From Adiantum capillus-veneris (lineage: Eukaryota > Streptophyta > Polypodiopsida > Polypodiales > Pteridaceae), in NCBI GenBank assembly GCA_014529385.2, contig CM043944.1:82144384-82208383 (forward strand): 64,000 bases of DNA, given 5' to 3'. Below the pieces are notes generated by a model. That model saw only the letters and a program-made list of their open reading frames with translations, had not been told where the DNA came from and searched no databases. The translations under genes were made by a program, and so were the position numbers. Each line of letters starts with the position of its first letter. Position 1 is the first letter of the stretch. This document shows, piece by piece, positions 22,669 through 33,611 of this stretch.

Positions 22669-23992
22669 CCCACACCCCCCCGTATCTTTGTTTCCTAATG
22701 ACTACCACACTATGAAACATTTACAAGCAATTCCTTAATTAAGTGTCCACACAATTTTCATTCTAACAGTCATATTTTCAAACATTTTCTAACATTTTCC
22801 ACACGATTTTATACAGCGAGTGTTTTTCTTACGGTTTCCTAGGCTCATCTAAGTCATGCTTATATACTATGCATAAACTTTAAAATAAAGGTATATGGTT
22901 AGGATTTACAAAACCGTTCTGCTATGGTGGTTGGTTTGCTTTGGCTATTGGAGCATGGACAGGGCGGCTCCATCATTGTTCTTCTTTGTCACTTTCGGGG
23001 CCATCGCGTAGCTCAAAGATTAAAATTAGTAGGAGAGTTCTTTGTGCTAAGCGCAAGTTTGAGGGTTTGTGTAGTCAATATCCAAATAGTTTAATAACCT
23101 TAAATTCTAGGGTCTATTGGACCTAATTTTCCAAGAATCACTTGAAAAATCAATTTTTGTATATAATTTGATGAAAATTGATTTATTAAAATTATGCACG
23201 CATAAAATCACAAAAAATTGTCTAGAGATGAAACAAGTCTCAAGAAGTTCTATTTAAGCTTCAAAAATATCTTGAATATATTTACTATTTTTTCCTATTC
23301 TAGGCTAATATTACCTAGTTTTAGTGTAAATCCTATTTATTTTTTCCTAAAGAATTTTTTAAGCTAGAAAAACTATGTTAAAAATTTGGAAAAAATCACA
23401 ATTAATTCTCTCATGCAAGCAATAATTTTAAAAACTATAATCTTTGTGATACAAAAACTTGGATTGGATGTGTACTTAACCCTTGAATAACTGATAATTA
23501 GCTATTGACTAGTAAATTTATGGTTCTAGCTGATTTTATAGTGCCTAATTACTAATTAACCAGATTTAATGACTCGTTAAAGATTATGTTGAGTTCGCTT
23601 GATGATACAGGCATTTCTAGGTCCACGCGTGCACATATAGAGCAAGTATGAGTGCGTAATGAGCATGCATGCGAGATTTTTGTAATTTTCATAGGTTCTT
23701 ATCATTCCTAGAGGCTTTATGTATGTGAGAATCATGCATGCAAGAGGTGCATGTTACATAGCTTGAAAGGTTACAAAAAAATCTAGAGAGAGAAAATGAT
23801 GAGAGAGAGAAGAGAAGAGAAAGAGAGTCTCTCTTAGAATATGTACAAAAGTTTAACTTGAAATATACCTCTAATTAAATGAGTATTTTACCTCCTCACA
23901 TCATTTGTTGCGTTATTTTTGCCTCTATTGTCGCTCATGTGTTGCCTCATTTGTCGTGAGTGTGTTCTCCACATGAACTTCCTCTAGCTCCG

Positions 23993-23996
<4 letters not shown>

Positions 23997-24076
<80 letters not shown>
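23997..24076. repeat. (GA)n microsatellite inside the Ty3-B LTR
   Basis: About 40 GA units; source of spurious Ser/Leu-rich frames on the minus strand. Confidence 0.95.
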
Positions 24077-24079
<3 letters not shown>

Positions 24080-24564
24080 GCATGAGTAAGAGAGAGTCTA
24101 TGTGTGTGCAAACCGGCAACATTTCCTTCTTGGACCACTCGAGAAGGTGCCTAGCTTGTGAGGGGGAGGCTGATGAGGATCTGTCAAATGTCAGGTACAA
24201 GAGGAGGGGGCTCTCTTAGTTAAATAAATTCAAATTCAATTGACTAGGGTCTCTTATGCATATCTTGATACTTGTTAGGTGAGTGCATGGCCCTTTAACC
24301 CTTCAAATTTTCCATAATAAAAAAATTGTCATATTAAGTGTGAGCTAAAGTGCATATTCCGGCTCTATTTTGGACGTCGTGAGGTGCGTTAGAAATCTCT
24401 ATTTAGTGACTTCAAGATGCACACATTGATACACATTTTTTATTACGTGCGACTAGACTAAAAAATTTACAAAAACGGACACGTAAAGCTTAGGGTATTG
24501 CTCCTTCAATTAATGAACGGGGGTACAAAACGTCATTGAGGCAGGCACATTACATTCTCCCCAA

Positions 24565-25256
24565 CTTAAGAAATAAAAATGTTCTCATTTAGAAAGAAAT
24601 AAGGAAAATCCTTCAAGAGATTTCTTTCATCTTCCCAAGTGGCATCTTCTTCATGATAATCTTTCCATTGGACTAGCTGCTCTCTTAAGGTTCTATTTAT
24701 AAGGTTTCTTTATCTAGATTTTAGGATTCTATCAGGTTGAAGCTCAAGAATTCCTTGGGTGGGCATTACAATTTGCTCATCACCAAGAACATGATCTGTA
24801 TTGGAGATGTATTTCTTCAATATGCTAACATGGAATACATTATGAACCTTGATGAAAGGGTAGCTTGAGTTTGTAGGCTTGACTTCCTATGTTCTTTTCT
24901 ATCACATAGGGTCCACAATATCTATAGCTAAGCTTCTTATACTTGCCCAAAGATAGATTACTTTTCTTTGGTTTTACTCTTAAGAAAACTTGATCTTCAG
25001 GCTTGAAGGTCCTTTTTGATCTTCTTTGATCTGCATACTTCTTTTGTCAATCCTTAGCAGCTTGAATGTCTTTACGTATTGCCTTAGTGTAGGCCTCCAT
25101 ATCTTCTAGAATTTTCTTGGCAGCTTTAACTCTAATAGTTGGATCTAAGAAATTTAAAGGTGATAAACAATCCTAACCATAAAGTGCACAGAAAGGTGTC
25201 ATTCCAATACTTTGATGGTGGGATGCATTATATGAAAATTCCACTAGGTGCAAGTA
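24565..25256 (-). pseudogene. Ty3-B integrase C-terminus and chromodomain
   Basis: The minus strand reads through a GPF/Y-like region (RYCGPYVIEK) near 24890 and ends in a chromodomain: ILKSR, then LVQWKDYHEEDATWED near 24660-24620. That pattern (aromatic, WKxYxxExATWE) defines chromoviruses, whose chromodomain directs integration to marked chromatin. An in-frame stop sits inside it (about 24710) and there is at least one more upstream near 25050. The frame ends with FLNENIFIS just before the purine tract and LTR. Confidence 0.75.
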
Positions 25257-26072
25257 TTAGATCCACTTGCTAGATTCTCTTCTGCAATATGCTCTTAGGA
25301 TGTCTTCAATGACTTGATTCACACGTTTGGTTTGACCATCAGTCTGAGGATGATAGGATGTACTAAAATCCAACTGGGTACCAATGGCTCTAAACAGTGA
25401 AGTCCAAAAGTTGGAAGTGAACTTAGTATCACGGTCGCTTACTATCCGTTTTGGAAGTCCATGAAGTAAAAAATCCTTCTTGACAAAGAGTCGGGCTAAC
25501 TCTGAGGCAGTATAAGTAGTCTTTACCGGGATGATGTGGGAAACATTAGTCAGCATATCCACGACTACTTTTACAGATTCATATCATCCCTGAACTTTGG
25601 GTAATCCGGATACAAAGTTCATACTAATACACTCCCACTTCATTTGAGGTATATCCAAAGGTTGAAGTTTTTTTGGGAGTTTTACCCTTTTAGTTTTAAC
25701 TCTTTGGTAGATTAAGCAGTGGTGAACATACCATAGTACATCTGCTTTTATTCCTTGCCAATATAAGCTCTTCCTTATTGCATTGAGAGTTTTGGCATAG
25801 CTCGAATGTCCAGATGTTGGGCTATCATGAGCTTCATAAAGGATAGTTTTTCTTAAGGTTGCATTCTTTGGCACACACAATCTATGTCTATAATATAAGC
25901 ACCCATCTTCAGCATCATAATGTTGTGATGATTCTCCATTCTGAGGTGTCTTATCCTTCATGATAGCAAGCTGCTTCTGATAATCGGGTTCCATTTGTGC
26001 AGCTTCCATTACCTTGACCAAAATTGGGTTACTAGGTATAGAGATTAAGCTTACAAAGGCTTTACGGCTCAA
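25257..26072 (-). pseudogene. Ty3-B integrase, zinc-binding and catalytic core
   Basis: Two open segments in order on the minus strand. 26072-25584 holds the H-H-C-C zinc-binding module (HDSPTSGHSSYAKT ... CLIYQRVK; the first Cys pair is partly altered to CLIYQ) and the start of the core (KWECISMNFVSGLPK). There the first catalytic Asp of MDF is Asn. 25562-25257 has LPKRIVSDRDTKF with the second Asp and SYHPQTDGQTKRVN, where the catalytic Glu of GQTER is replaced by Lys. With two of three DDE residues changed and stops between segments, the integrase is dead. Confidence 0.8.
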
Positions 26073-26099
26073 GGCATCCGCTACTGAATTCTCCTTGCA

Positions 26100-27250
26100 T
26101 GTTTTATAGACAACTACAAAGTCAAACTCTTAAATTAATTCAACCCACTCTCATTTTCACATATCGAGTAGAGGTTGAGTAAAAATCTGCTTCAAGCTTT
26201 TGTGATCATTCACTAAAGTAAATATCCAGCCCAATAGATAATGCATCCATAGCTTCACGGAATGAATGGCTGCTAATATTCAAGATCATGAGTTGGATAA
26301 TTCCATTCATGAATCTTCATCTTCCAAGAGGTAAAACCAACGGGTCTTCCTTCTTGCGTAAGCACTCAACCGATTGCTATACCACTGGCATCTGTAACCA
26401 CTTCAAAAGGCTTTGTGAAGTCAAGTAACTTTAAGCATGGAGCCTAGGTTACTTGCCATTTTATAGTTTCAAAACTCTCATGGTGTTCATCATTGCATTG
26501 TTCCCTTCTTTAAAAGATTAGTTAAAGGGGCAACAATTGCAGCATAATATTTGATGAAGATGCAATACCATCCTGTTATACCAAGAAATCCTATAATTTC
26601 ACTAACATTACGAGGTTGTGGCCAATCCACAATATCTTTAACCTTGGCTAGATCCACTGAAATTTCATCAGTTGATACTATAAAACCTAAGTATTTGATT
26701 TTGGGGATGAAAAGATACACTTGCTCTCCTTAGCGTACAACTTATGCTGGCATAGGATCTCTAGAACTTTTCGTACATGACCCTCATGTTGTTCTTTGTC
26801 CTTTGAGTAAACTAGAATATCATCAAAAAATACGAGGACAAAATCATCTAGGTGTTCTTTGAATATATCTTTCATAAGACGACTGAAGGTTGTTGGGGCA
26901 TTTGTCAATCCAAAAGACATAATGAACTCATAGTGTCCATATCGAGTGTTAAATGTTGTCTTTTGAATGTCTTCTTCCCTAACATGAATCTGATAGTAGC
27001 ATGACCTTAGGTCTATCTTTGTAAAGACTTTAGCTCCAGAAGTCGATCTAGTAACTCGTCGATTCGAGGGATCATGTATTTTTTCTTTATCGTAACTTGG
27101 TTCAATCCTTTGTAGTCAACATAGAGTCAAAGAGTTTCGTCCTTCTTCTTTTGAAATAGAACTGGTGCTGGACCCCAACTTGAACTATTGGGTCTAATAT
27201 ATCCTTGTTCCAATAACTGGCAAAGCTGTTCTTTTAGCTCAATCATTTTA
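26100..27250 (-). pseudogene. Ty3-B reverse transcriptase / RNase H
   Basis: Minus-strand reading gives the RT landmarks [10 protein letters not shown] near 27120, [15 protein letters not shown] (26920 onward), and the active-site box [12 protein letters not shown] near 26835. A frameshift near 26710 moves to the frame 26720-26490, with IKYLGFIVS and the thumb segment GFLGITGWY. RNase H (26480-26100) is strongly decayed, with stops. The RT palm Asp-Asp pair itself is intact, but the frame shifts and stops make it a pseudogene. Confidence 0.85.
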
Positions 27251-27900
27251 GGTATAGGGTCTTTTTGACACAAGTACACTTATTTGAAGGACTTCAATTT
27301 CATGATCTATATCCCTTTTTGGTGGTAGCTCTTTGAGTTCCTCAGGAAATACATCGGCAAACTCACTTAACCATGATTTTTTAGTTTTTGCTTTCTCAGG
27401 GTCCACTTTGTTAAGCTTTACTACATAGATTTGCTGGAGACAAAAATGAATGCGTGCTTCCACAATCAATGAGCAATGAGAAAGATTCACCTTGGCAGTT
27501 GTTCGGTGTTTGAATAACTGAAAACTATTCCTGAGCCGGGGGATTGTCAATAGCATCATGGAGGGTTTCTCTATCCATTTCTTCCTCTAGTATGGGCTCT
27601 ATTCTTATCGCATGAGCAGGACCTCAAATAGATCTTTCTCTACAATAAGCTCTAGCAACTCGACCACGGATTTAGGTAGCACATGGTCCGTATACACATC
27701 CTCCAGTTCTTCCTTCCTGCTCATGATCCTCACCAGGTCTTGCTTTAGCTAATGTATTAAATGCCAGGTGAGGACACTGACACTTGTAATGACCTAGTTC
27801 ATTGCACTCAAAACAACGGAGCTCTCCTTGTCCTTGGGTTTAATGCAAGTGATGCATAACCTTGGGGTCTTCCCCCTTGAAATCTGGCTGGATTAATTCT
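27248..27900 (-). pseudogene. Ty3-B gag zinc knuckle, protease remnant and RT linker
   Basis: The CCHC knuckle CFECNELGHYKCQC is legible on the minus strand around 27820-27780. The frame 27559-27248 ends in FADVFPEELKELPPKRDIDH, the standard linker before Ty3 RT. Between them the aspartyl protease is reduced to fragments; no D(S/T)G triad is intact. Confidence 0.75.
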
Positions 27901-28081
27901 TCTTTGGGTCTCAATTAAATTTGTTGGCTAAAATCTCCTCTTCTTGGCCAAAGTCTTAGCACGCAATGATGCATCCTGCAATGATGTGGGCTGCATGGCT
28001 TCAAGATGAGCATCCAAAGGTGCATTTAATCCTTGACAAAATCGGGCCACTTTTTGCTCATTTGTCGAAACCGATCCATAC

Positions 28082-28166
28082 TGTTAGGAAATAGGACGTT
28101 GCTAAGTAGATAAGTGATTAGATTACTTAATGGAGAGAGATAATTTTCACACACGAGAGATTATGG

Positions 28167-28242
<76 letters not shown>

Positions 28243-28695
28243 ACACACGATATACGTGGTTCACCCAATGTGGGATACATCCATGGGAAAGCAACCACTC
28301 AATGGCTTCAATACAACAAGTAGATTACAAAGGTATTATACCCTTTTGGAGCTCCCTCCTTGCTTTAATATCACAACCTCACACCCACCTTGTTGGATCT
28401 ACTTTACACTCCAAAATGTGTGTTAGAAATGGCCTCCTTTTATAGGCCAAAAGGGTTGCCCTCTCTCATGAGAGAAAGCCGTGTGTAGCCGCCCTTCTGT
28501 AGACAAGTCCAAATGGACTCTCCAATCTGCCCATGTGTGGCCGCCCTTGAGAAGACAAGTCCACCTTTGAAATCGGAAACCGGCCATTGAATTCGGCCAC
28601 TGGCCATCGGCCATTGACTTTAGACAATCAACCAGCGACCACCAGTTAACCGGCCAAATGACCGGCGGCCGTTTTTCAACCACTTTCCGACAGCC
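28082..28695 (-). mobile_element. 5'-truncated Ty1/copia LTR in Ty3-B gag
   Basis: On the minus strand it ends in TTTCCTAACA at 28082, the same terminus as the copia LTRs at 38625 and 40735. It contains the TATA segment (GGCCTATAAAAGGAGGCC near 28433-28450) and a (GA)n tract. The first ~170 bp of the LTR are missing and the junction lies in a shared GAATATTATGG word, so the exact border and target duplication cannot be read. Confidence 0.8.
28171..28241. repeat. (GA)n microsatellite inside the copia LTR
   Basis: About 35 GA units. The same position in the plus-strand copia LTRs holds much shorter (CT)n tracts (31087-31110 and 40631-40648), so this tract has expanded. Confidence 0.95.
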
Positions 28696-29030
28696 ATCCG
28701 ACCATAATATTCAAAGAACTCCTTCATCTTCAAAGATTGGTGACTAGGGGGCAAATATCTTCCTCTTACTGCCTGTTTGATTTCATCCCAAGACTGGGAA
28801 TCTTCCACAACACCCTTGTCTTGGCAGTATTGTTTCCACCATAACTTTTCTTCTCCAATCAACCAAAACATTCCCAACATGGAATGATTTTCTTGCACCG
28901 TCTTAGCAACAGTAAAGTAGTCATCCATGGATTCTATCCATGCCTGAGCATCATTTTCAACATTAGCCCCTTCACCCTTGAAAGAAGGGGCCTGCAACTT
29001 GTTAGCGGGTCGCCGTGATGGACGTCTATA

Positions 29031-29917
29031 GCATAGCTTTTTGGTACTAACATAATGTCAATACTCAGGGAAGTGACTCGGATGGGGCACAGAGACTCTT
29101 TGAGATTGTCAATCTCAAGAAGTGAACCTTAACAAGCAAATACACTAGCTCAACAAGAAAACCAACACTGAATGATCAGCAAAATCTGCCTATGTCCTTT
29201 CTCACAGCTCTAAGTCATCACGCCATTTTGACACTCGAACGGACTCAAAATGCAACGAAATTTTAGGAGGAGGTCTAAGACACCTAGGGACACTATCCTA
29301 GCATGTCTGGTCGCAATCCGACAAGGTACCAAAATCATGATCCATCATGAAAAAGGTCCTGAAAACTGCAACACAACATGCCAAAAATGTCGTCCTATGG
29401 TCTAAGAACACTCTCCTATGGTCAAAACGACTAAAAACAATGATTTAAGCACTCAAATATGCATTTACAGCTCACTGACACGTAGTCGCAAACCTCAACA
29501 AAACTGGCAATGCTTACACTTTAATTAAAGAGCAAAGAGAGAGGAACACAACGCAAGTTTTTCAATTAAAAACGGATTACCAAATCATTAGCTACAATGA
29601 TTACAAGTTTGGAGCAGCTCGTAGCTTGAGCGTACGTTTTCAGAGCTCCCTTCTTCTTCTAAACATAAGCCTTGTGTCACATTAAGGTTATTGACCTTTA
29701 TCATACCTAGGGCATTCAAAATGACCAGTGGCCGACTCACATGGACTTTTACAAATGTCATGACAACATTACAACTCAGGGAATTGACCCACTACTCTAG
29801 AATCAGGATTTACACAGAGTATTACTACACTAGCTTGGCAAAATAATAATGTACAAATGTGGCGTCTGGCAACGTGTCCGACTAGTTGGACGCCCGTTCG
29901 ATCTGTCCTCAAACATT
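29031..29917 (-). mobile_element. LTR-like segment of an older minus-strand retroelement
   Basis: On the minus strand the sequence ...GGAAGGGGGGAA (a polypurine tract, 29918-29929) is followed by TGTTTGAGGACAG at 29917, the usual start of a 3' LTR. It runs toward the Ty3-B gag without a clear CA end or primer-binding site. It does not match the LTR at 22309-24554, so it belongs to another element. No genes are seen in it. Confidence 0.5.
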
Positions 29918-29929
29918 CCCCCCTTCCTA

Positions 29930-30389
29930 ATTCGTGTTGTCCCTTGACACGACTTTGTGCAATCTTGTCATAGGGTTGTCTTTAGCTTTTTCTTCAAGCT
30001 TGGACTTCATCTTGGGAAGTCCTTTATCGTTGATGATGCTCCCCCTTCCTCGAGTGATTCATATCTGACGTGAAAAGTTCTTTTGATGTTTCTCTCTATG
30101 TCATTGACTTGCAATACTTCACTAGCTTTAGCACTATGGAACTCCTTATGTTTTGTTGTTGGGAGCTTTTATGATGAAGCTATCATTGTTGGGAAGTCCT
30201 TTATCGTTGATGATGCTCCCCCTTCCTCGAGTGATTCATATCTGACGTGAAAAGTTCTTTTGATGTTTCTCTCTATGTCATTGACTTGCAATACTTCACT
30301 AGCTTTAGCACTATGGAACTCCTTATGTTTTCTTGTTGGGAGCTTTTATGATGAAGCTATCATTGTTTGTCCATTGTCTTTGTATGACA
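29930..30389 (-). pseudogene. C-terminal end of an old retroelement polyprotein
   Basis: Minus frame with ERNIKRTFHVRYESLEEGGA, repeated, and ending KVVSRDNTN then a stop immediately before a polypurine tract. Position and charge fit the tail of a Ty3 polyprotein, but the family is not certain. The reading frame continues upstream beyond the copia insertion at 40741-41270. Confidence 0.5.
30012..30365. repeat. 177-bp tandem duplication, in frame
   Basis: Copies at 30012-30188 and 30189-30365 differ at about one base (TTTTGTTG versus TTTTCTTG). 177 bp is 59 codons, so the minus-strand frame is kept. A diverged third relative lies at about 40745-40860. Confidence 0.95.
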
Positions 30390-30539
30390 TGTTAAGTATG
30401 GAGCCTGATTTACCCTTGTAATTTTCTGTGGTAAAAGCGCAAGGCCCCCATTATGAGGAGAAGCCATCATGCGCGAAGGAAAATCACTAATCGGAAACCA
30501 AAATTTTCACGGACAAGAATCAGGGGCAACTTTAGGGCC

Positions 30540-30561
30540 CTCGGGGGCGGAGGCCCCCGAG
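30540..30561. other. GC-rich hairpin unique to the copia 5' LTR
   Basis: CTCGGGGGC, loop GGAG, GCCCCCGAG: 9-bp perfect stem within a ~35-bp segment missing from the 3' LTR. Either it was inserted in one LTR or deleted from the other after integration. Confidence 0.85.
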
Positions 30562-30873
30562 AACTCTTTTTTCCCCTCGTCGGAATATTCTTTTTCGCCA
30601 AAATATTATGGCCAGACGACGGCCGGAAAGTGGTCGGAAAACAACCGTCGGTTGGCCGGTAGTCAATGGCCAGTGGCCGGTGGCCGGAAGTCAATGGCCG
30701 GTGGGCCGATGGCCGAATTCAATGGCCGGTCTTGGCGGAATTCAAAAGCGGATCGGACTTGTCTTCTCAAGGGCGGCCACACATGGGCCGATTGGAGGGT
30801 CCGATTTGGACTTATTCGCACAAGGGCGGCTACACATGGCTGCCTCTCATAAGAGAGGGCAACCCTTTTGGCC

Positions 30874-30880
30874 TATAAAA
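30874..30880 (+). promoter_or_regulatory. TATA box of the copia 5' LTR
   Basis: TATAAAA inside GGCCTATAAAAGGAGGCC, an inverted GGCC frame around the TATA. The same element occurs at 40418-40424 and, reversed, near 28437-28444. Confidence 0.7.
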
Positions 30881-31185
30881 GGAGGCCATTTCTAGACACA
30901 TTTCATAGAGTGTGAAGTTAATGCAACAAGGTGAGTATGAGGTGGTGAGAGTGAAGCAAGGCGGGAGCTCCATTAAGGGTATAGTCTCTTTGTAAGCTAC
31001 TTCTTGTTTTGAAGTACTAAAGCCATTGAGTGGCTGCTTTCCCGTGGACGTAGCCCACATTGGGTGAACCACGTATATCGTGTGTACTCTCTCTCTCTCT
31101 CTCTCTCTCTACTCTATAATCTCGTGTATGTAAATCTGTCTCACTCCATTAAGTAATCTACTCAATTATCTATTTAGCTACGTCT

Positions 31186-32693
31186 TGTCATAAAATCTAA
31201 CCAACCCAAATGATTTTCTCATATTAAATTGATCACTTAATGTGGGAGAATAAACGGGAACAAGTGTTAAGATATAGATATGTGCTTATAGATCTATCTC
31301 AACACGGGGCCAATGGTAAAGGGGCCCAAAAGGGAGATGGTCTATCAAAGAGCAAGGCTAACCAATGGAGCATAAGACCTTAGGGTTAGCTTCATTGAAG
31401 ACCTCCAATAAATGTGTGTAAAAGTTCTTTGACCTTAGGTAAGCTAGGGCTGAGCTTGAGGTGGGAACCCGGCCCAAGCTCGAGGTGCTTGTCCTGCTTG
31501 AGGTGCTTGTCGTGCTTGAGGTGTTTGTCATTCTTGAGGTGCTTGATTAAGATGCTTGAGGTGCTTGACTGGCTCCATGCTTGAGGTGCTTGACTTGCTG
31601 CATGATTAAGGTACTTGAGGTGCCTTGAGAAGCTTGCCTGAGATGCTTGTGGGAACACCCCCTAGTTCAAGTGCTTTGTCATGCCTGGTGAGTAAGGTGC
31701 TTGATCACCTAAAGTCAAAAGCATTCCTACAAGAGGGGAGACGAGCCCTTTTCCTAGGGGCTAGAGAGAGAACACCCACTCACACACACAAGGGAAGCCC
31801 CAACTTGAAGAGGCAGCAAGGACACATGTCAGGCCCCTACCCATGTTACCTTCATGTGTTTCTTGAAGCCTATTGGCTAAGCTTCAAAGGGGTCCAATGA
31901 TAAATTACATGAATTATCTAATTGTTTTAGCATTTATCTATCCCTCTCTCTCAAAAAGGAAAGGGGGACACTTGTCTCAAGGCTACCCCTACTGCTTGTA
32001 ATGCCTCCTGCTCATGATTGGCTAGGCCTGGGAGGGTCCAATGAGCTTCAATCATGAGCTACAAGGGGGGGTTGACCCAGGCTAGCTAGGGGCTTGCTTG
32101 AGGCGTATACTCACCCACACACACTCACAATCACTCTCATTGTGTACTATGCAAAGTGCAAGAGCTCCCTCTCCTTCTCCAAGCAAGTAGAGGTTGAGAG
32201 CCTACACCAACACTCTTGGCTATGGAGTGCAAATCCAACCAAGAGCCATGCTTCAATGCTTAAGCTTGACATCTCCTTCTTCTTCATTACTATGCTATTA
32301 TGTATTCTAGCAACAAGAGTATGATAAGTGAGGAACTAGTTCTTTCTCCTATGAAATGTTTCTTCTTCCTCTTCCCTACCCTCATTCCCTGCTAGCTCTC
32401 TCCACCTTCGAAGGTGTTTGAGGTCTTGGGACTGAGGCTTGGGACAATTAAAGCTTTCTTCAAGTTCATGTTATGCTATGATTGTGATGCATGAAGCTTT
32501 CCATCTTCATTGCATCACCTAGGTCACAAGGAACACAAAGAATGTATTGTAACAAGTCTCTCTTAATAGGAGAAATCATAATACAAATGCCTATTGGAGG
32601 GGGGACCGGCTCCACATAAATCCGGTCCTCAACTGTTGTCATGTTCTCTAAATTCTCTCTCTTGCAAAAGTATTGTTCATGCCAAGTTAACTA
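31186..32693 (+). mobile_element. Ty3-A 5' LTR, 3'-truncated
   Basis: Matches 36990-38487 with a ~10-bp indel near 31438. Homology ends at AAGTTAACTA; the last ~121 bp of the LTR present in the 3' copy are missing here. No TATA box is obvious. Confidence 0.9.
31453..31650. repeat. GCTTGAGGTGCTTG minisatellite in the Ty3-A LTR
   Basis: About ten imperfect units of 15-25 bp based on GCTTGAGGTGCTTG. The same array lies at about 37246-37444 in the 3' LTR. Confidence 0.85.
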
Positions 32694-32714
32694 GTTCTTA
32701 CCGAATGGCGCGGC

Positions 32715-33599
32715 TTGAAGCTTCTCTCTCATGAGTCTATCAACAAGTATGTAGACAAGTTTTGGGATTTACATCTCAAAGCTACTGTCTTTCAAAAGAT
32801 AGACTTTGCTGAGCAAAGACAACAATTTTGTGCGGGATTACCTGAAGAGATGGCCGAATACATCAACTCTCAACGGCCCGGTACTATTACCGAAGTAATC
32901 CACCACACCATGGTTGCTTCACGCATCATTTTCCATCAAGGGGCTAGACGTAATGTCAAGCCCATGGAAAACAAAGATAAAAATGATGCAAAGGGGAAAT
33001 CCAATGCTCAAAATAACTCCCAAGGCACTTCCAACAACAACAACAACAACAACAATCGGTCCAAGGAGAAGGGAGTTTACAAAGGTAAAAACAAACTCTC
33101 TCAAGAGCTTGAAGCTTTTTGCAAGGACCATAAGTGTTTCAAGTGTGGAGAGCAAGGACATGGCTATCGTTCTTGCCCCAAGAAGAATACTCGGAATGAG
33201 ACTCCTAGAGCTTCCACCATCGAAGCTCCAAAAGAGGATGCTCATTGCAAAGGATCATCACTCTCCTATGCTTGGGGAAAGGTAAGAGAGCATGATGCCT
33301 TCATCTTGTTTGACCCTGGCTCTACTCTTAACTTCATATCAATAGAGTTGGCCACCCAATTGGGCATTCAAGCTTTTGAGATGGGAGATATAGTAGTCGC
33401 TGATGCAGCTTTCAAGGGACAACAAGCCTCCGTTACTCCCTTGATTGGGAAGTTGAGGCTTCATGTCCAAAGCTATGTCGACAAAGAAGACTTCTTCATC
33501 TCTCCTCTCCAACATCAGGATGTTATACTAGGGGCACCATGGTTTGATCGCATGGCTGCCAACATGAAGTTCCCTAAAAGGAGAATTTACTTCACTTAG
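32715..33599 (+). pseudogene. Ty3-A gag (C-terminal part) and protease
   Basis: Begins inside gag; the first Met of the frame is internal because the LTR-gag junction is deleted. Residues about 1-75 match the retrotransposon gag capsid domain (KYVDKFWDLHLKA, FCAGLPEEMAEYI). An Asn run and basic linker precede the CCHC knuckle CFKCGEQGHGYRSC (about residues 142-155), which binds RNA. The retropepsin loop FILFDPGSTLNFIS is near residues 195-208; Pro in place of Ser/Thr in the D(S/T)G motif is tolerated in some Ty3 lineages. It ends at a TAG (33597-33599), and the same frame continues into RT, so this stop is a later mutation rather than the natural end. Confidence 0.88.
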
Positions 33600-33611
33600 A
33601 GGGGAAAGAAC

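Larger units (their letters stand above)
22309..24554 (-). mobile_element. 3' LTR of minus-strand chromovirus Ty3-B
   Basis: On the minus strand the LTR starts TGTAATGTGCC at 24554, right after a purine tract (TTGGGGAGAA, 24555-24564), and ends ...GGGGATGTTACA at 22309: 2246 bp with TGTAA...TTACA ends. It carries a (GA)n tract at 23997-24076 and the structured motif at 22600-22668. A matching 5' LTR is not present beside gag, so the element is truncated at its 5' side. Confidence 0.75.
27901..29030 (-). pseudogene. Ty3-B gag, interrupted by a copia LTR fragment
   Basis: The minus frame from about 29030 to 28700 encodes the gag capsid region: NKLQAPSFKGEG, then AWIESMDDYF and KLWWKQYCQDKG. 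It ends at MKEFFEYYG where the inserted LTR begins. Gag-like sequence resumes on the far side, at about 28080 (VARFCQGLNAPLDAHLEAMQ). The open frame has no clear initiator Met upstream; a TGA lies at about 29060. Confidence 0.75.
30390..31185 (+). mobile_element. Copia 5' LTR, left part
   Basis: Aligns with the 3' LTR at 39974-40735 until CTACGTCT, where Ty3-A is inserted. The last 12 bp (TATTTCCTAACA) are at 38614-38625 after the duplicated CGTCT. It carries ~35 bp absent from the 3' LTR, including a perfect hairpin (30540-30561). Confidence 0.9.

Noticed and set aside
33000-33060. Asn run as a separate repeat-protein gene
   Set aside because: (AAC)n microsatellite within Ty3-A gag, in the main frame.
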